From: Ectocarpus siliculosus
Taxonomy: Eukaryota > Sar > Phaeophyceae > Ectocarpales > Ectocarpaceae
Assembly: GCA_000310025.1 (NCBI GenBank)
Contig: FN649744.1
Coordinates: 2,114,731 to 2,178,730 of the forward strand
DNA: 64,000 nucleotides
Direction of reading: 5' to 3'
Shown: one piece after another, positions 1 to 18,700 of the stretch
How the letters are laid out: each line of letters opens with the position of its first letter
Numbering within the stretch: the stretch's first letter is position 1
Notes under the pieces: model-generated
The model's database searches: none
What the model saw: only the letters and a program-made list of their open reading frames with translations
Told to the model about the DNA's origin: nothing
Position numbers and translations under genes: made by a program

Positions 1-794
1 TTGGTGATAATTTAGGAGGGGGGGGGGGGGGGGGGGGTCCGGAAGAGAGGGTGAGGTGAGGGGGGATCCAAACTCAGCCCTCGGTCAAGCTTGTCTGACA
101 TCGTGGCGGCAATATATGGCTTACCCACAACACCATAAGGCACTCCTGAATGAAGCGAAGCGATTATTGGATATTCCTTGAGCGTTCAAGGTGGGCAGGC
201 TGGTGTCTCTTTCATAATCAAAGGACGATCGGAACAACTCGGATACAATGCGGTGTTACCCACCCCCTCACCGACAACTGAACCAGAGGTTTCTAAGGGG
301 CAACAACCGTTTGTTGGTAGCAGATGAAGGCCGAACCTCCTCTTAATAGAAAAAAAATGCCGGAACCTGGCCCTGCCTTTGCCCTGCCGGCCAGCACTGC
401 TGTGCGAGGAGTATCTCGTGAACCGACGTTGTTTTACACCGTGAGGTACGTAGCTCTCAAATCCTCCGCTGGTTGACAGTCATCACACACCCGGCGTCAC
501 AGTAGACTTGAGCACGCACGCGCTACAATGACTAGGGGATGAAAATGAACTTAAGTGCTATAGGAAATCTACTATTGGAGTCGTGAATTGCCGCATTGGA
601 GCCAGAGAAACTCGATCATGACGCTACATACAGCTTCAGCTCGGCATCTACTGCCCCCCGGTGCACCCACAAAAAGGGATTGATCGACGGACACTATTGT
701 AGAGACAAGGGCAAACAACGACGCCTATTAGATCTAATGCGGACTACACCAAAATATGACAGACGGCAGCGTGGGTGGGGCTGAATAAAATCAC
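1..794. other. left edge: G tract, no gene recognised
   Basis: A run of about 20 G lies near 18-37. The rest shows no exon I can support. The kinase gene to the right runs off this edge on the minus strand, so the stretch is probably its intron; I looked for the activation-segment exon (GT..F.APE) and did not find it here. Confidence 0.4.
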
Positions 795-6322
<5,528 letters not shown>

Positions 6323-8894
6323 CTGATGCAGCAACAGTCACCGATAAGAGAACCATGTCGCAGCCGCCGCGTGCCTTATATCTACATGACAAGGCGACCA
6401 CGTAGCCTGTGTACCCTTCAAAGAAAAAGTCGGCATTGTGTCTACAGCAACAGCGGCGCGTGTGTTCCATTCGAGAAGACGACCGAAGTTGAAGTTGCTG
6501 TTGCCTTTACACCACGGCATTCTGACTTTCATCGACAACTTCTATCTTCAGAAAGAGTCAAACTGACGACACACCGAAGTTCCGCGTGTCAACAGATGTT
6601 CCCTGCCACTAAGAATAACTTCTTGCATTTGACCGAAGCTCGGGTGCTTGCCTCTGTGAGATAACAACATGCAGTTACTCTGCGAGTAGGTTTAATCCGG
6701 CGTGCAGATTCCATAGGCTTGGCCTAGGGGTTTCCGACCGGGAGTCAGAGCAGTTGTGTTATTTCTTATAGCACTGGGTAATTTCAATGGGTAATTGAGC
6801 CTTGATTAGTTCCTACGAATTCTTAAGTAATTTTGGGGCACGCAGTGTCTGACAGGTTTCGCAGGAAGAGTTTGTCGGGGAATTTTCTTGCTGTCGACGG
6901 AGTTGCGCTCGAGAGGGTGCACATCTTGTAGTCCGGACCCTGTCCCTTCAATGGCGGTTGCTTTCTTCACCAGATTATTCTACATTTTCTATGCAAAAAC
7001 ATCGAAGCACGCTCTCCATGAGCCCGGGCATGCTCCATTGAGACTCGCTCTCTAGAAAGAGAGTGCCGCATCGACCCGAAAACCGGCGCAATTCGACTCG
7101 GCGAAATTTGGCCTCACCCATCAACAACCGTTCTCTAAAGGACGCGCACACCCGCTTCACACCACGTTCTAGTCATCAAACCGTGTTCCACTTTACTGCT
7201 GCCCTTTCTTCACAACATAGGTTCTGCAAGAAGCAACTGCTGTGAATTGCATCAGAATTCACCCACCATGCAGCAGTAGGACGTGTCCCGTGCTGCTGCT
7301 CGAGCCCACCCCATGGTTTTATTTTCTCGTCATGCGTCCCAGCGGCCGCAGAGCAGTCCATGTTGTACAAAGCGCCTCCGACCCGACAGGGACGTCACTC
7401 TGTCGAAGTTCGGCTTGTGCCGAAGAGGACAGGGCTCCCACGCAGAACGCCAACCAGCAGGCAGAGCAACATAGAGTTGGAGGACATCACAGCGCGTCAC
7501 GAGACAAATCAAACGAGAGCGGCATAACTAAAAAATAAACCGAAAAGGCACTTTAAGAGACTAGAGAACCACTTTCCTCCACTCCGCGTGACTCCTGCCA
7601 TGCAACGGCGACCGCACTTCGAAAAGGTGAGGCAACTGGCAAGGTGCCGCGAGAGGAAGGCTATGCCGAGAGAGTACGACCCCCGACGATACGGACCCAT
7701 TGCGAGCAGCAGCAGAGCCCCTGTGTCATCCCGGTCGGCATCTGCTGCGCCCGCGGGAGAGGTGCGTCGAGAGGGGCAGCTCGTGTTTTCGACGTCGCCT
7801 AGGCGGGGTGGTCGGCTGAGCTCCCAGCGACAACGACAGGGCCGCGTTGGTGTCGGCGGCGAGTGCTCTTGGCCATCGCGCAGTGGATCACCGAAATGGC
7901 AGGTCCCGTCGAGGGGACTGCGTTCTTTTTCCGAGGAAGCTGCAGTCTCTCACGGGTGCGTGTACATGTACAACTCAGCAGATGCGATGTGAGATGTGAG
8001 AGCGTGAAGAAGAAAAACGGCGGTTACACACACGGGTACACAATTTTCCTGTCTTGTTGAACGACGCCACGCATGCGTAATAGGGAGAATTCTGCATCAC
8101 GCTCGTCCAATCGCTGTGACGTCTAGCGCTGCCATTGCGAGATACGGGCTGTGGAGCAGAGAATGAGCGATACCCGCGATATGCACGCTTGAACGTTTTT
8201 GGGAACAGATCGGTCAGCGGTAGGGGTCGAAAAAAAAAATGTAAAAATTTCAAAATTTTCAACCAACGCGTCAGTTGAAAACACACCAGCAAAAAAAAAA
8301 AAATGGTACAGGACGCGCCACTACTGGCTAGAGAACATCTTATTTTAGGTTTCGGGCAATGCTCGCGGCTTATTTGCCTCGGCGAGGAATCCAATAGAGA
8401 ATACTTAGATTCTTGCATAGAGCACGTGCACAGCAGTATTTCTTCGCGACCAAGGTAGCGCGTGCAAGAATCCAACCCATTCCCCCAAAACCATTGACGG
8501 CTCTCAGAGAAGAGGGAAAGGGCAACAAAACGCGGGAAGATGACAACGTCTGTCTGGCACTTTGACCCACCGCTCGGTTCACGGGGCGGACAAAAACAGG
8601 CCTGCGTGCCGAACCACCGATATTCAGGGCGTTGCTTGTGATGTGTACTGCTTTGAAGTGTGCGCCGAGCCAAGCAGGCTAACAACATGGCCTGGGGATC
8701 TGTGCTTGTTGGATGGTCGACTAAAAATACGGATACAGGTACCGCAGCAGCTGCTGCGATGAACTTGTGGACTGCAGTTGTTGACAGCTCCTCTACGGTA
8801 GACGACACACACGAACACCGCTACGTTTATCACCCCACAGCTGCGGTCCAGCTCTGCTGTGCTAACCGCGGCGTGATCTGTCTCGATTTTGCAG
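6323..8894. other. no confirmed gene; possible short first exon at 7600-7626
   Basis: The kinase 5' exons should lie somewhere to the left part of this stretch but none is identified. On the plus strand 7600-7626 reads ATG plus eight codons (MQRRPHFEK) followed by GTGAGG in phase 0. This could be the first coding exon of the coiled-coil gene that starts at 8895, but nothing else supports it. A-tracts occur at about 8230 and 8290. Confidence 0.3.
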
Positions 8895-10822
8895 CCACGG
8901 AGAATCGCGGATGGCTGCGGCACCGGAAGGCGGCACGAGAGGAGAAAGGGCTCACCGGCAGCTGCACGCCCGGCGCGCTCCTTTCAAGGACATCAACACC
9001 ACCGCGTCGACTTGTCTCGAGTCGACTCGTGACACGGCAGACGCTGCCGCAGCGACAAGCGGTAGCAGTGACGCCGCCGCCGCTGCTGACACTGGCCACG
9101 AGAGCAGAGGTCGCACGCGAAGGAGGTCTCTCAGCTGGCACTGCCGCGAGAAACTCGGCGGTGATCTACAACAGCGACAACAGCCCCCTGCGACGACTCC
9201 GACGTATTCCTCTTCCGCCTTTTGTCCGTCTCCTTCTGCCTTCAGCAGCTACAACAACGCCAACATGCTGATCGACAACAGCAGCAGAATCAACGACGGC
9301 AGTTGCAGCTGCTGTACCACCCCGCGACAGCAATATTTTTGCTGCGAGTCGATGCTGCGGAGCACTAACTGCGGCAGTAGCGTCAGCAGTGGCAACGAGG
9401 CAGCAGGCGAAAGAGAAGGAGGGACGAGACGCGAGGCTCGGGGGAGGAGGCGGGGGCGGTCGGCCGGAGAACCGGGCAAGGAGAGGGGGTCAGGAGGGGC
9501 TGGGTGTGGCGAGAGCATTGACGCGGAAGAATTGTTTCGCCGGAAAAACAAGGTGCCTACAACGAAATTCTGCTGTACAACAATAGCCACTGATTGTTGC
9601 CCTTGTTGTTGTTGTTGTTGTTGTTGTTGTTTTTGAACTGCAACTTGCTTCCTCTTGCTGTTGTCGTCTTCCGGTGCGGGCAGATGGCATGCTTCAACGT
9701 GACCTACGGGAGGTGGGCGGAGAGCTACGACCGCGCCATGGCCAGGCGTGCGTCCCTCGAGCGAAGAGAGCGCCTCGAGATCGAGCGGGAGAACGACCTC
9801 AGGCGCCAGCGCGCAGAGGAAGAGTTTCAGGTGCGACGCTTACGCCTCATGCTTTGCTTGCGATCTGTTCGGTTTCTTTCCAGGGAGATGGTAGTCTACG
9901 CCTACAGCAGAAAGCAGGAGAGAAAAGCGCCAGGACCAAGCAGTTAATGATTTTTCTGCTGGGATGAACATCACCTTTTCCATCGCGGGAGGGCTCTACT
10001 TGTCGGAGCTCTGGAGGTCATGTTATTTGCAGGCCGCCACATACCCTGGAGGTTTCCTCTCGCTCCCCTTTAGGTCTTAGCGGTAACAGGCCACCTGGTT
10101 GCATTAAGCATCCAGGACCTGAATCCACATCGTAGACTGCAATGCCAGCATTTCCCACGAAACGTTTCAATCCGTTTTGTTTTTCCGGGGGGAGAGGGTG
10201 ACGCTTGCAATGGCGTTCAAGGTGCGTTGCTTTCCTCTGACGTGAAACTCCAATTTCTCCTTCTTTTGTGCTGCTCTGTTCTCCAGAAGTGGATGCGGAG
10301 CCACGGACGGCGATCGACCTCTTCTTCAGGTGGTGCCGCTGCTGCTGCCTCTGCTGCCGCGACTACTCCCGCCGCCGCGCCTGCTCTTGGCGCGAGATCG
10401 TCTTACCACGAACGAGCTTCCTCCGCTTCCCCTCGCCGCCGACGGCGGCGGCTGACGCAAATGAGGAAGGAGTCGTGGACGGACGGGGAGCGGGACAAAG
10501 GGGTGGGCGGCAGCGGTAGCACTCCTCGCAGTCCTTCCAGCCGCCACTCGCCGTTCGCTTGGAGCGAAGAATGGGCTCCTTTCTCCTCGGCGGGAGGGCG
10601 AGGGGATGACGGCGGTGTTAGGGTTGGCGGTAGCAGTAGCGGCCGTTGCGGCGGCGGCGAGGAGGAGGAAGAGAAGAAACGGAGACGGGAAGAGGAGGAG
10701 CAGCGGCGGCGGCGCGACAAGGCGGATCGAGCCTTCCGCGAGTGGCTCGGCCGCAAGAAGAGGGAGGCGCAGGCCGACCGCCAGGTGCAAAGGCGGAAGG
10801 AGGAGACTCTCGAAAAACTTAG
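8895..10822 (+). CDS. charged coiled-coil protein (partial, three exons)
   Basis: Exons 8895-9552, 9684-9830 and 10287-10822, each with a pyrimidine tract plus AG before it and GT after it; both internal joins are phase 0. The first exon is Ser/Ala/Arg-rich low complexity. The second reads NVTYGRWAESYDRAMARRAS and turns into Glu/Arg-rich helix. The third ends in a long Arg/Glu coiled coil holding AFREWLGRKKREAQ. A Trp followed by Lys/Arg/Glu helix of this kind is seen in CCDC34-type coiled-coil proteins, but the match is short and I do not assign a family. The end (phase 2 at 10822) shows further exons must exist; I could not place them. Strong codon bias for GC supports real coding. Confidence 0.55.
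9600..9634. repeat. TTG trinucleotide microsatellite
   Basis: About eight TTG units in the intron just upstream of the exon at 9684. Confidence 0.85.
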
Positions 10823-11934
10823 GTGTGTGTGAGTTTCTGCTCTGTGTGTGTGTCCTTGTTCAACCCGGGTTCTTGTAGGGGGCTTGGTTTGAACGCAATA
10901 CGCAGCCCGTGGTGATTCGACGTTGTGGCCGACAAACCAAGCGGGATGCAGCAGAATTGGTGGTCCCGCACGCATTTTCGTGCGGGTGAGTAAGTAGCCG
11001 GGTGACACAGATGGCTTTAAGGGAATGACTCATTACTACTGGTGGCTCGACCAAAAGTGTACATTGTATTTGATTCGTTGCATTCGTTTTGTCTTAGGAC
11101 CTGCCGGCCGGTGGCTGCAGGGGAAAGTCGCGTGTGCTCTTCCTTGAGAGTCTAGAGCACTACTGTAGTCCACCCCTTGTTGTTGTCTTCACCTTAAAAA
11201 ACCGTTCCGACCTCTCTCTACCCAGTACCTTCATATGTCCGTACTGATCTAACACTTGACGCGGTCGATTCCCGTGGTCACAGGCTAACTTACCCTAAAA
11301 AGAAACACTCAAATAAATTGGCCCCGAGGGGTTCGCAAGTCAATAAAAATCAACGACAGATATTCTGGAGTCCTCCGCTCCCTCTGAGCGCTATGCGAGG
11401 TAACAACTGAGACTAGGAGTCAGCATCACGGGCTAGAGAGAAAGAAGTACACCCCCTTGGTTCAATCTTGGTGCTTCACACGCAAGCAGAGTCAAGGCGA
11501 TCTGACACAGAAAAAGAGAAAAAAAGAGAGAGAAAGAGGTAAGAGAGAAAAAATAAAAGGAAACAGGAAGGAAAGAGAAAAGCAAACGAAAAAGAGCGAG
11601 GGCAAAAAAGGGACCACGCCGAAAATAACGAGAAATAGGAGAGGAAAAGGCACACGGTGGAGAGACCCCTAACGAACAAGCAAACACGCAAACATGGCCA
11701 CCAACCAGCGATATATTGTAATGGTACATCATCACTAGTGGGGGGTTGGTGCAATGGTGCAGCGTTGGGGGGAGGGGACTGGCTAAAAGAATTCAATCCG
11801 GCACGTATCACGCCACTCGGTCCGTCTCTTCCCTAGCACAACACCGAAACTCGTCCAAGGGTGTATGGTTGGGTGGGTGGGCGAGGTAAGGAGTCGTTAT
11901 TTGACGCGTCCCCCCCACCCCCCTTCGTCCCCCC
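10823..11934. other. no gene recognised
   Basis: Should hold the 3' exons of the coiled-coil gene, but none is convincing. A purine-rich stretch (GA/AAAG runs) covers about 11508-11650. Confidence 0.4.
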
Positions 11935-12066
11935 CGGTGTTTGCCATCGGGGTTGGGTTTTCGTCGCTTGGCAACAACGTTGTAAAACAAGCCCCCCCCT
12001 CGGTGTTTGCCATCGGGAATGGGTTTTCGTCGCTTGGCAACGACGTTGTAGAACAAGTCAATGCAC
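11935..12066. repeat. 66-base tandem duplication
   Basis: Two near-identical units begin at 11935 and 12001 (period 66 = 22 codons) and differ at a few positions. On the minus strand both units are open in the same frame and give a repeated YNVVAKRRKP..DGKHRGG peptide, but there is no wider support for a gene. Confidence 0.85.
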
Positions 12067-12394
12067 TTCGTGAACTCGGCAACCAGGTTACCTTTTTTTT
12101 TTTTACCTCTGTTTTTTTTTTGGCGGTAACCATAATGGTGGTCGAGTAGATCATGTCGCGCGGGGTGGAGAACCCTCACTCCGCGCAAGGGGGAGGATCG
12201 CACCTCGTTGTGTTAAAATGATCAAGCATCCTCGAGGCAGTTACACAGTGCTTACAACTGTCTCTGGAAGTGAAAGCACCAGGAAATAAATTAAGTCATA
12301 CGCAGCTGTCATCCGTACGCAAGGAAGAAAGCACAGGATGCCGAACACTCTTAGCAGGATGCAGCGCACTCTTCATGCGACTCGCCGAATACCT

Positions 12395-12546
12395 CACGGC
12401 GCTTCGCGCTTGGTGATGTGAGAGCCTGGTCCGGTGAGAACCGGGCGTGCTCCGTCCCGGCTTTGTAGGGATGCGAGGTCAATGGTCTCACGACTACGGC
12501 ATGCACGACTATGAGTACCCCCCCCCCCCCCCCCCCCCCCCCCCTC
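12395..12546. repeat. dispersed repeat ending in a poly-C tract
   Basis: The stretch from the GCTTCGCGCTTGGTGATG motif at 12400 to the C run at 12519-12544 matches two linked units at 34528-34847 (shared blocks around GTAGGGATGCGAGGTCAA and CATGCAC..TATGAGTA). The copy runs straight into the assembly gap. Confidence 0.7.
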
Positions 12547-12884
12547 NNNNNNNNNNNNNNNNNNNNNNNNNNNNNNNNNNNNNNNNNNNNNNNNNNNNNN
12601 NNNNNNNNNNNNNNNNNNNNNNNNNNNNNNNNNNNNNNNNNNNNNNNNNNNNNNNNNNNNNNNNNNNNNNNNNNNNNNNNNNNNNNNNNNNNNNNNNNNN
12701 NNNNNNNNNNNNNNNNNNNNNNNNNNNNNNNNNNNNNNNNNNNNNNNNNNNNNNNNNNNNNNNNNNNNNNNNNNNNNNNNNNNNNNNNNNNNNNNNNNNN
12801 NNNNNNNNNNNNNNNNNNNNNNNNNNNNNNNNNNNNNNNNNNNNNNNNNNNNNNNNNNNNNNNNNNNNNNNNNNNNNNNNNNNN
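12547..12884. other. assembly gap (338 N)
   Basis: Undetermined bases flanked by a C run on the left and G on the right, so homopolymer tracts probably caused the break. Any apparent reading frame across it has no meaning. Confidence 0.99.
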
Positions 12885-15199
12885 GGGGGTACACAAACGG
12901 GCGGAGGGAGGTGATGGGCAGCAGGCGGAGGAGCTTGAGGCCGGGCGGGTAGCAAGCATGGGGAAAGGAATGGGGAAGGAGCGGGAAGAGGGGGAGGGGG
13001 AGGAGGAGGAGGAGGAGGAGGAGGAGGTGGAGGAGGAGGGGGAGGAAGAGGAGAAGGAACGGCAAATTGGCGTGGACCTGTAAAATATCGGGAGATGCAA
13101 GCAGGCGCGGCATGATGTCGGAGCCGGACGGGAGCGCAAATACTTGCACGCAAAAATGAGGGCGAGGGGAACAGGCAACGGGTGGTTCTGGCCGCGTTGT
13201 TGGTGTACTCAAAGACGTTCTTTTCTCTCGGAAGTGTCAACATACATGTGTGCAAATTGTACGGGTGGAGGAGAGCTGCGGGGGGGCGAACTTCTGGGAC
13301 TACATGATGTTTGGCCCGCATTGATTAAGCAATGGGGGTCTGTCTTTTTGAGGGTACTTAAGGGTTAGGGTAGGCTCTGTCTTTAGGTACTATGCTATTG
13401 AGAGGCAAGATGCCTGTAGTTGGTGGGTGACGACGTTGTCTTCGTCGATGTTGTCGTGTGGAAAGAAATATGGGGAACGCTTTCCGTCCGGTTGCGCACA
13501 CTTTCTGCCCCAATACGCACGAAGGATAAGTATTTGTTACGGTGTGTGCGTCATGATTGGTGCATGGTACAGTTCAACCAAGGCACACAGAGATAAACGT
13601 CGTCCGGAGCGAGTGTGGGCTCGGTTGGCGCGCTTGGTTTGGTTTGTGCTATCCTCTCTCCCCCTCACAGTTTTTGAGGTGCGATAGAGCGTCCCCAAGA
13701 CACTCGTTGTACTTTACGACGATCCCTTTTTGGTTGCTATTGTTGGATGCTTATTTGTGTTGAATTTGACCAGTCAATCGCCTTGGCGAAAAAGTCTGTT
13801 TATGAGTACCACAGGGGCGAGTTGCATTCATCTCTCGCAAAGTGGTTGTTGGAGCGAGTAATTGTGTGCATGTTGGAGTATGGATGGGCTGTTGCATGAT
13901 TGCATACGCGCGCGGTATACCGACGAACTACGAGTTTCGTGTGGCTATACATTTGTTTATGTACAGACTGTCAGCGGCGCAAGGACTCACGGCGTTGTGA
14001 ACATGCGCTACACCCCACTCCGATTTATAGCCACTGAAGGCACACAATTTCCCTTTTTTTATATGAAGAGACTGCGAAAACATGTGTATGTCAGCAAAGA
14101 GATAATTAGGAAGACTTTTACACAATAGCAGGTTCCCCCCCCTGCGAACACTTGCAATGCTCGAGTGACTGGTAGCTGTGATGGTGCGATAGCGCTAGGT
14201 TTTGTAGGGAATTAATGGTGGGCATGATTGCGAGATGTCTTTTTAGCCGCCATAGCTCCAAGTCCAGCGCACCCTTGAAAGAAAGTAAACACGTGAAGGG
14301 TAAGCGGGGCTGGGGGACGGCGACATGTAGGTAGTAAGTTTTGTTTGTCGCAGAACTTTAGTGTGCAGGTAGGCGGGAGGGCGAGAAAGTAGGTATGAAT
14401 CGGCTGAGTCGGCGTCAAAATGAGATGTGTTTCACCGAGATGGGGTGGTATCTGACTTCTTTGCCGCAAGAGCCACGGGAGAACCGACAGGCGAGTGATC
14501 TGGATGGTCACAATAACCTCTTGCGAGGCGGGCTATCTCACCACCGCGCCTTGAGCGGTTTGGAGGAGCGTAGAGGTTGTTTTTCTTGTTTGGGCGTGCA
14601 TGCTAGGCCGCTAGCTTGTTGGTCGGCTCCGGACTTGCTCTTGAGGCTCGGCGTTGTGTGTGTACGGAGGCGTTTTGTTTCCTGATATCCCAGACAGACC
14701 TGGATACCAAGACAAGAATTGCCACCTTTCACCGACACCATAAGGATGCGAGAGAACGCACGCGTCGGTGATATCGCACGGATCGGCGACATCGCACCCC
14801 CGTGCAATATTTCGTCAAGAGCGAAATGCTAATATAGTCGATCGCACCCCCGTGCGTTCTGTTGCGTCCGTGAGCTCTATGTATCGCGCCCCTTCGGTGA
14901 AATTGGTGGTAGCTAACAGTGAGCAAGATGATCATATCACGCGTCTGTCGGGCATGCGCACAACGGCAACAAACCGAACCTTTTCGACAAGTGCTTCGTG
15001 TCAAAAGTGTGCCACCGTTATTTCACACGACCAGCTGCAACTACGTGGCGGTCAGTTCTGTCCTTTGGTACAACTGCTAGGGAAAATGGCGTTGCGTGTT
15101 GCTGCAGAATGAAGCGGCAGGTGTTGACAGTGCACATTTCACCTTATTAGGATCTTTATTGGGGGGGAAGGGTACAATTGGCCATCTGTATGAAGGGAC
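12885..15199. other. no gene recognised; GGA-rich tract
   Basis: An imperfect GGA/GAG tract covers about 12978-13060. I see no exon with paired splice signals and protein-like sequence in the remainder. Confidence 0.45.
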
Positions 15200-15530
15200 A
15201 CCGTGCAGTATGGGGGGGTCAATGTGCATCTGCGTGCCCCCAAGACATGTGCGCTCGTGCGTTCTCGCCGCGCCTGCACGTTGTACGGTGTACCACCTCG
15301 ACGAAGAGAGGGAGAGCATGATGGTCAGCGCAAGAGGATGTAGGCCTAGCCGAGACTGTTGACGGCGCAAGACTAGCCAAAAGAAAACGCACTCGACGGG
15401 CAGAGAGAAGTAGACTCCCGAAGAGGGGGAAGGCGGTGAGAAAGAAGGAGGGGGGTAGGAGTACCGGGGGAAACGAGGAGGACGGAGACGAAAACGAGGA
15501 AGGGCGGCGAGCGGGAGGGGAAGGAGAAGA
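15200..15530. repeat. dispersed repeat, copy 1 (pair with 49640-49983)
   Basis: Aligns by eye over about 300 bases with 49640-49980: shared blocks include GCTCGTGC..TCTCGCCG, AGCA.GATGGTCAGC, GGCGCAAGACTA and a purine-rich GAG/GGA tail. Clearly diverged, so an old pair. Confidence 0.7.
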
Positions 15531-15589
15531 AAGACACAACGGCTACAATTATATGCAGTATATCTCCAACACGCATCGAGGACGGTACT

Positions 15590-15765
15590 GTAGGTCGGCT
15601 CCTATCGCAGCACGCACTACGCAAACGGGCTGAGTGTGTCCTGCTCTAACACGTAAATGACACGCCGGTGAAACTAGCTGCGGTGTTCACTCTACTTAAT
15701 CGATCGCAAATTCATCGGAAACAGCAGAATCTGTGTCCTGGAGAGTGAATTTACTCATTCACAAT
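15590..15765. repeat. dispersed repeat, copy 1 (pair with 53925-54115)
   Basis: Shares GTAGGTCGG, TACGC.AA.GGGCTG, GTGTGTC.TGCTC.AACAC and GACACG.CGGTGAAA in the same order with 53930-54115. It abuts the ATG of the cysteine-rich gene at 15764. Confidence 0.55.
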
Positions 15766-18700
15766 GAACTCGTCCCAATGCGTCCTCGTCACCGCCCCCT
15801 GGGATGCATTGTTCTGCTCACGCACCTGCCGGCAGGCGTGCGACAACGGAAGCATTGCGTCAAATGGCGAGTGCTGCCCGAACGAAGTGAGTCATTACGA
15901 TATGACGAAACAAGATGCTGTTCAGTCATGACTTAGATGTGTGTACATTCACAGCTGGGTGTCTTCTTGGTGGTATCGTGGGGCTGTCAACAGCTATGTA
16001 CGTTTACCTTGGTCGTGAACGCCCGTTCGGACGATTTTGCTTCCATGTGCTGTTTAAGGGTGGTGATTTCTTTTGGTGGCATTTGATGACTTGAGAACGC
16101 TCTGAATGTTCCTCGGCAACAGGTGCAATGCATCTACGGCTCGTCGTGCCATGACCCGCAAGACTCCACTTGCTGCGAAGATGACTCCATGATCGACATC
16201 GGGTCCGCTTGCTCTCCCGTGAGTGAGTTGCGATGTCAAGATCGCTGTGTGTTGCCTGTTGACAGCGAAATAATTGATTGAGATCTATTGAAAAATATTT
16301 TTCTTGGCCTTTTTACTCACCGCTCTTCATTGAGGCTTACTAACTGCCGTTTGGCCTTTGCTAGAGACTTTTCGCAGGATGATCTACCCTTGATATATAG
16401 CAATAGGTACCCGTCTACAAGACAGGTCGGAAGAGAGCATGCGGGGGGAATCCAACCGCTTGCGACGGATTCAATAGCGCTACGATTGAAGAGAGGTGTG
16501 GTTCCGAACCCAGTTCACTTTCTTACATCATACTTTCGCTCATACAAGGCGGGTTCACACTTGCCAGGATGTTGTGTTCTCTTTACTCTGTGGATTCTCT
16601 TGAAAGTTCTTCTCTAGACCTCCTCGATGCAGTTCCTAGCTGAACACAACACTGGCATTTCACTGTTGTGCTTCGATACGCTGCTTAGGTTACCCCTCCC
16701 ACACCTGCGCCCATCACACCCGCTCCCCAACCGGTGAGTCTCGCAGTTGGTAATGCTCAAAGTACGGTATCATCTGATCGCCCTGTATGGGTGTGGCAAA
16801 TGGACCACCGTGCTTTCATGCGGGAAATGTGCACGTATTTCTATCTTTCTAGATGATGGTCCAAATTTTATACACTGTTCCTTCTTGAGATTTCTGAGGA
16901 ATATCTGCAGTAGCATTGCACATGAGAGGCAGTGGGTATCATCGTACGTCCGTGTCAATACTGTAGCCACGCGAAGCTGTTGTATCCATACCATGGACAA
17001 ACAGGATACCAAGACTTGTACCCGCCTTGTGCACCAAACTTTGTTGTTCGTGTCTCGTCAGCGCTTGTCAGCGCCAGCATTGGCCAAACATTCATAACCT
17101 AAACAACCGAGCTTAACCTCACTCTTGTGTCTTTCTCTGCTTTGATCCTTAATCACCCCACCCACCGGCAGATTGAAGACAACGTGCCGAAACGCGGTAA
17201 GTGCGGAGAGAGGGAACAGTTTCGTTGGCAAGGGTTTCGCCACGCGCTGGCGCAGCCTCGGCCAGTTTCCTTGAAGGATCCTGTTTCATTGTAGAATTCG
17301 AAAAATGCGTGTGTAGCCAAGGCTCCCTGCCGGCGCTACGTTACCGTGGCATATCACTCGACTTGAGGGTGTTTCTCACGCCAAATGATACCTGCAGCAG
17401 CCGAAATGTTGATTGTTCTTCCTCGCCGCGAAAAGGTTTCTGCATGAACAACACCTTTAGCAGCACTGGCACACAACCCTGCACGGATTGCCCCGCCGGG
17501 GAGGTCTCAGGGCATGGTGCGAACGTGTGCGTCCCCCAAGGTACGCGCCTCACTCAGTGTAGTTGGATGTGCGCCAAACTTTCGCCCATGGCTCAGATGG
17601 TTCGCGTGAACGTTTCGACTTTATTGGCACGACGGAGAATTTTCCTGGTGTGGTTGTCTACCGCTGTTGAGAAGCTCTCGCCGTGGGAAGATGAACGCTG
17701 GTTTGATTTTTTCTTTGTTGGAAAAGTGCAGCTTGTGCTTGTGTTTTCAAACGAACGGCATACATACAGAGCCAAAGCTGAATCACGCACGGGTAGTCAT
17801 GTTGGAGTTGTCGCTTGGCTTTCTCTTGTCCACGAGAGGCAGGAAACGAGCGTTATTTTCACATCCATGCGTTGGACTCTCGCCGTCGGAAGTTCTCCGC
17901 GTGAAATGGGCATTTTTCACCTATCGTTTACGCTGCCCAAACATCTGCACCCTACTTCCCTTGGATTGTTCGTTGAACCAGGGGTCCCCACAGTAGCTCT
18001 CCCCTCCAAGGCTATCGTCGCCGCCATGTTAGCTGACGTGAGTATCTGTGTGGTTTCTCGAGTGAGGGTAAAAATTGGTGACATTGTAAGCGGGGGCGGC
18101 GAGGGAGGGATAGTGTGTCTACAACAGTCCCTAAAAAATGTCAAGTCGGGCATACGCTATTGACATTGACAGTAGTACCAAACACAAAGAATGCACCACG
18201 CCCGTGCTTCCGTAAAATCCACACCCGTTTCTTGGTTTTCATTCTGACGTTTGACATGGTGACGTGGCCATGGGACGAGAAACCAGCGGCGGTTTGTCAC
18301 CTCATGATTTGTTGCAGCAATACCATGTTGTGGCGAAGGGAGATGATACCAGACCACGCCCAAAGCTCTAGTGTCCCAGAGGCGTCTACGAAGCTGATAG
18401 CCCTCTGTGGGGTACGGGCAACCGTGAACCGAATCAACCTGTCATGCCATACAAAATAACTTGCATTACGTATTATGCGACGATCCATGTACATGTATAT
18501 TTGGATACCCACGCACAGGCGACGGGTGGCTTCGCTGGTCCGGGATCCCTCATCGACGGAGGAGTGATGGGTGGGTTCGGCGTTACCGAAGTGGACATAC
18601 AACCATGGGGCGAGATCGAGCTCACCGACGCGAACCTCGGATCCGTCTACGTGTCCGGCAAGTTCGTCCGTCACGACAGTGCGGCACTGCCCTTCTCGTC

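Noticed and set aside
11935-12066. CRISPR-like direct repeats
   Set aside because: Only two adjacent units without spacers, in eukaryotic DNA.
11808-12203. Minus-strand frame with a twice-repeated YNVVAKRRKP peptide
   Set aside because: Explained by the 66-base tandem duplication, whose period is a multiple of three; no splice signals, homology or codon bias support coding.
12351-13321. Long open frames on both strands across 12.35-13.3 kb
   Set aside because: They run through the 338-base gap of N and low-complexity C/G/GGA tracts, so the frames are artefacts.
13350-13375. Telomere-like TTAGGG repeat
   Set aside because: Only one or two units (GGGTTAGGGTAGG); interior, not an array.
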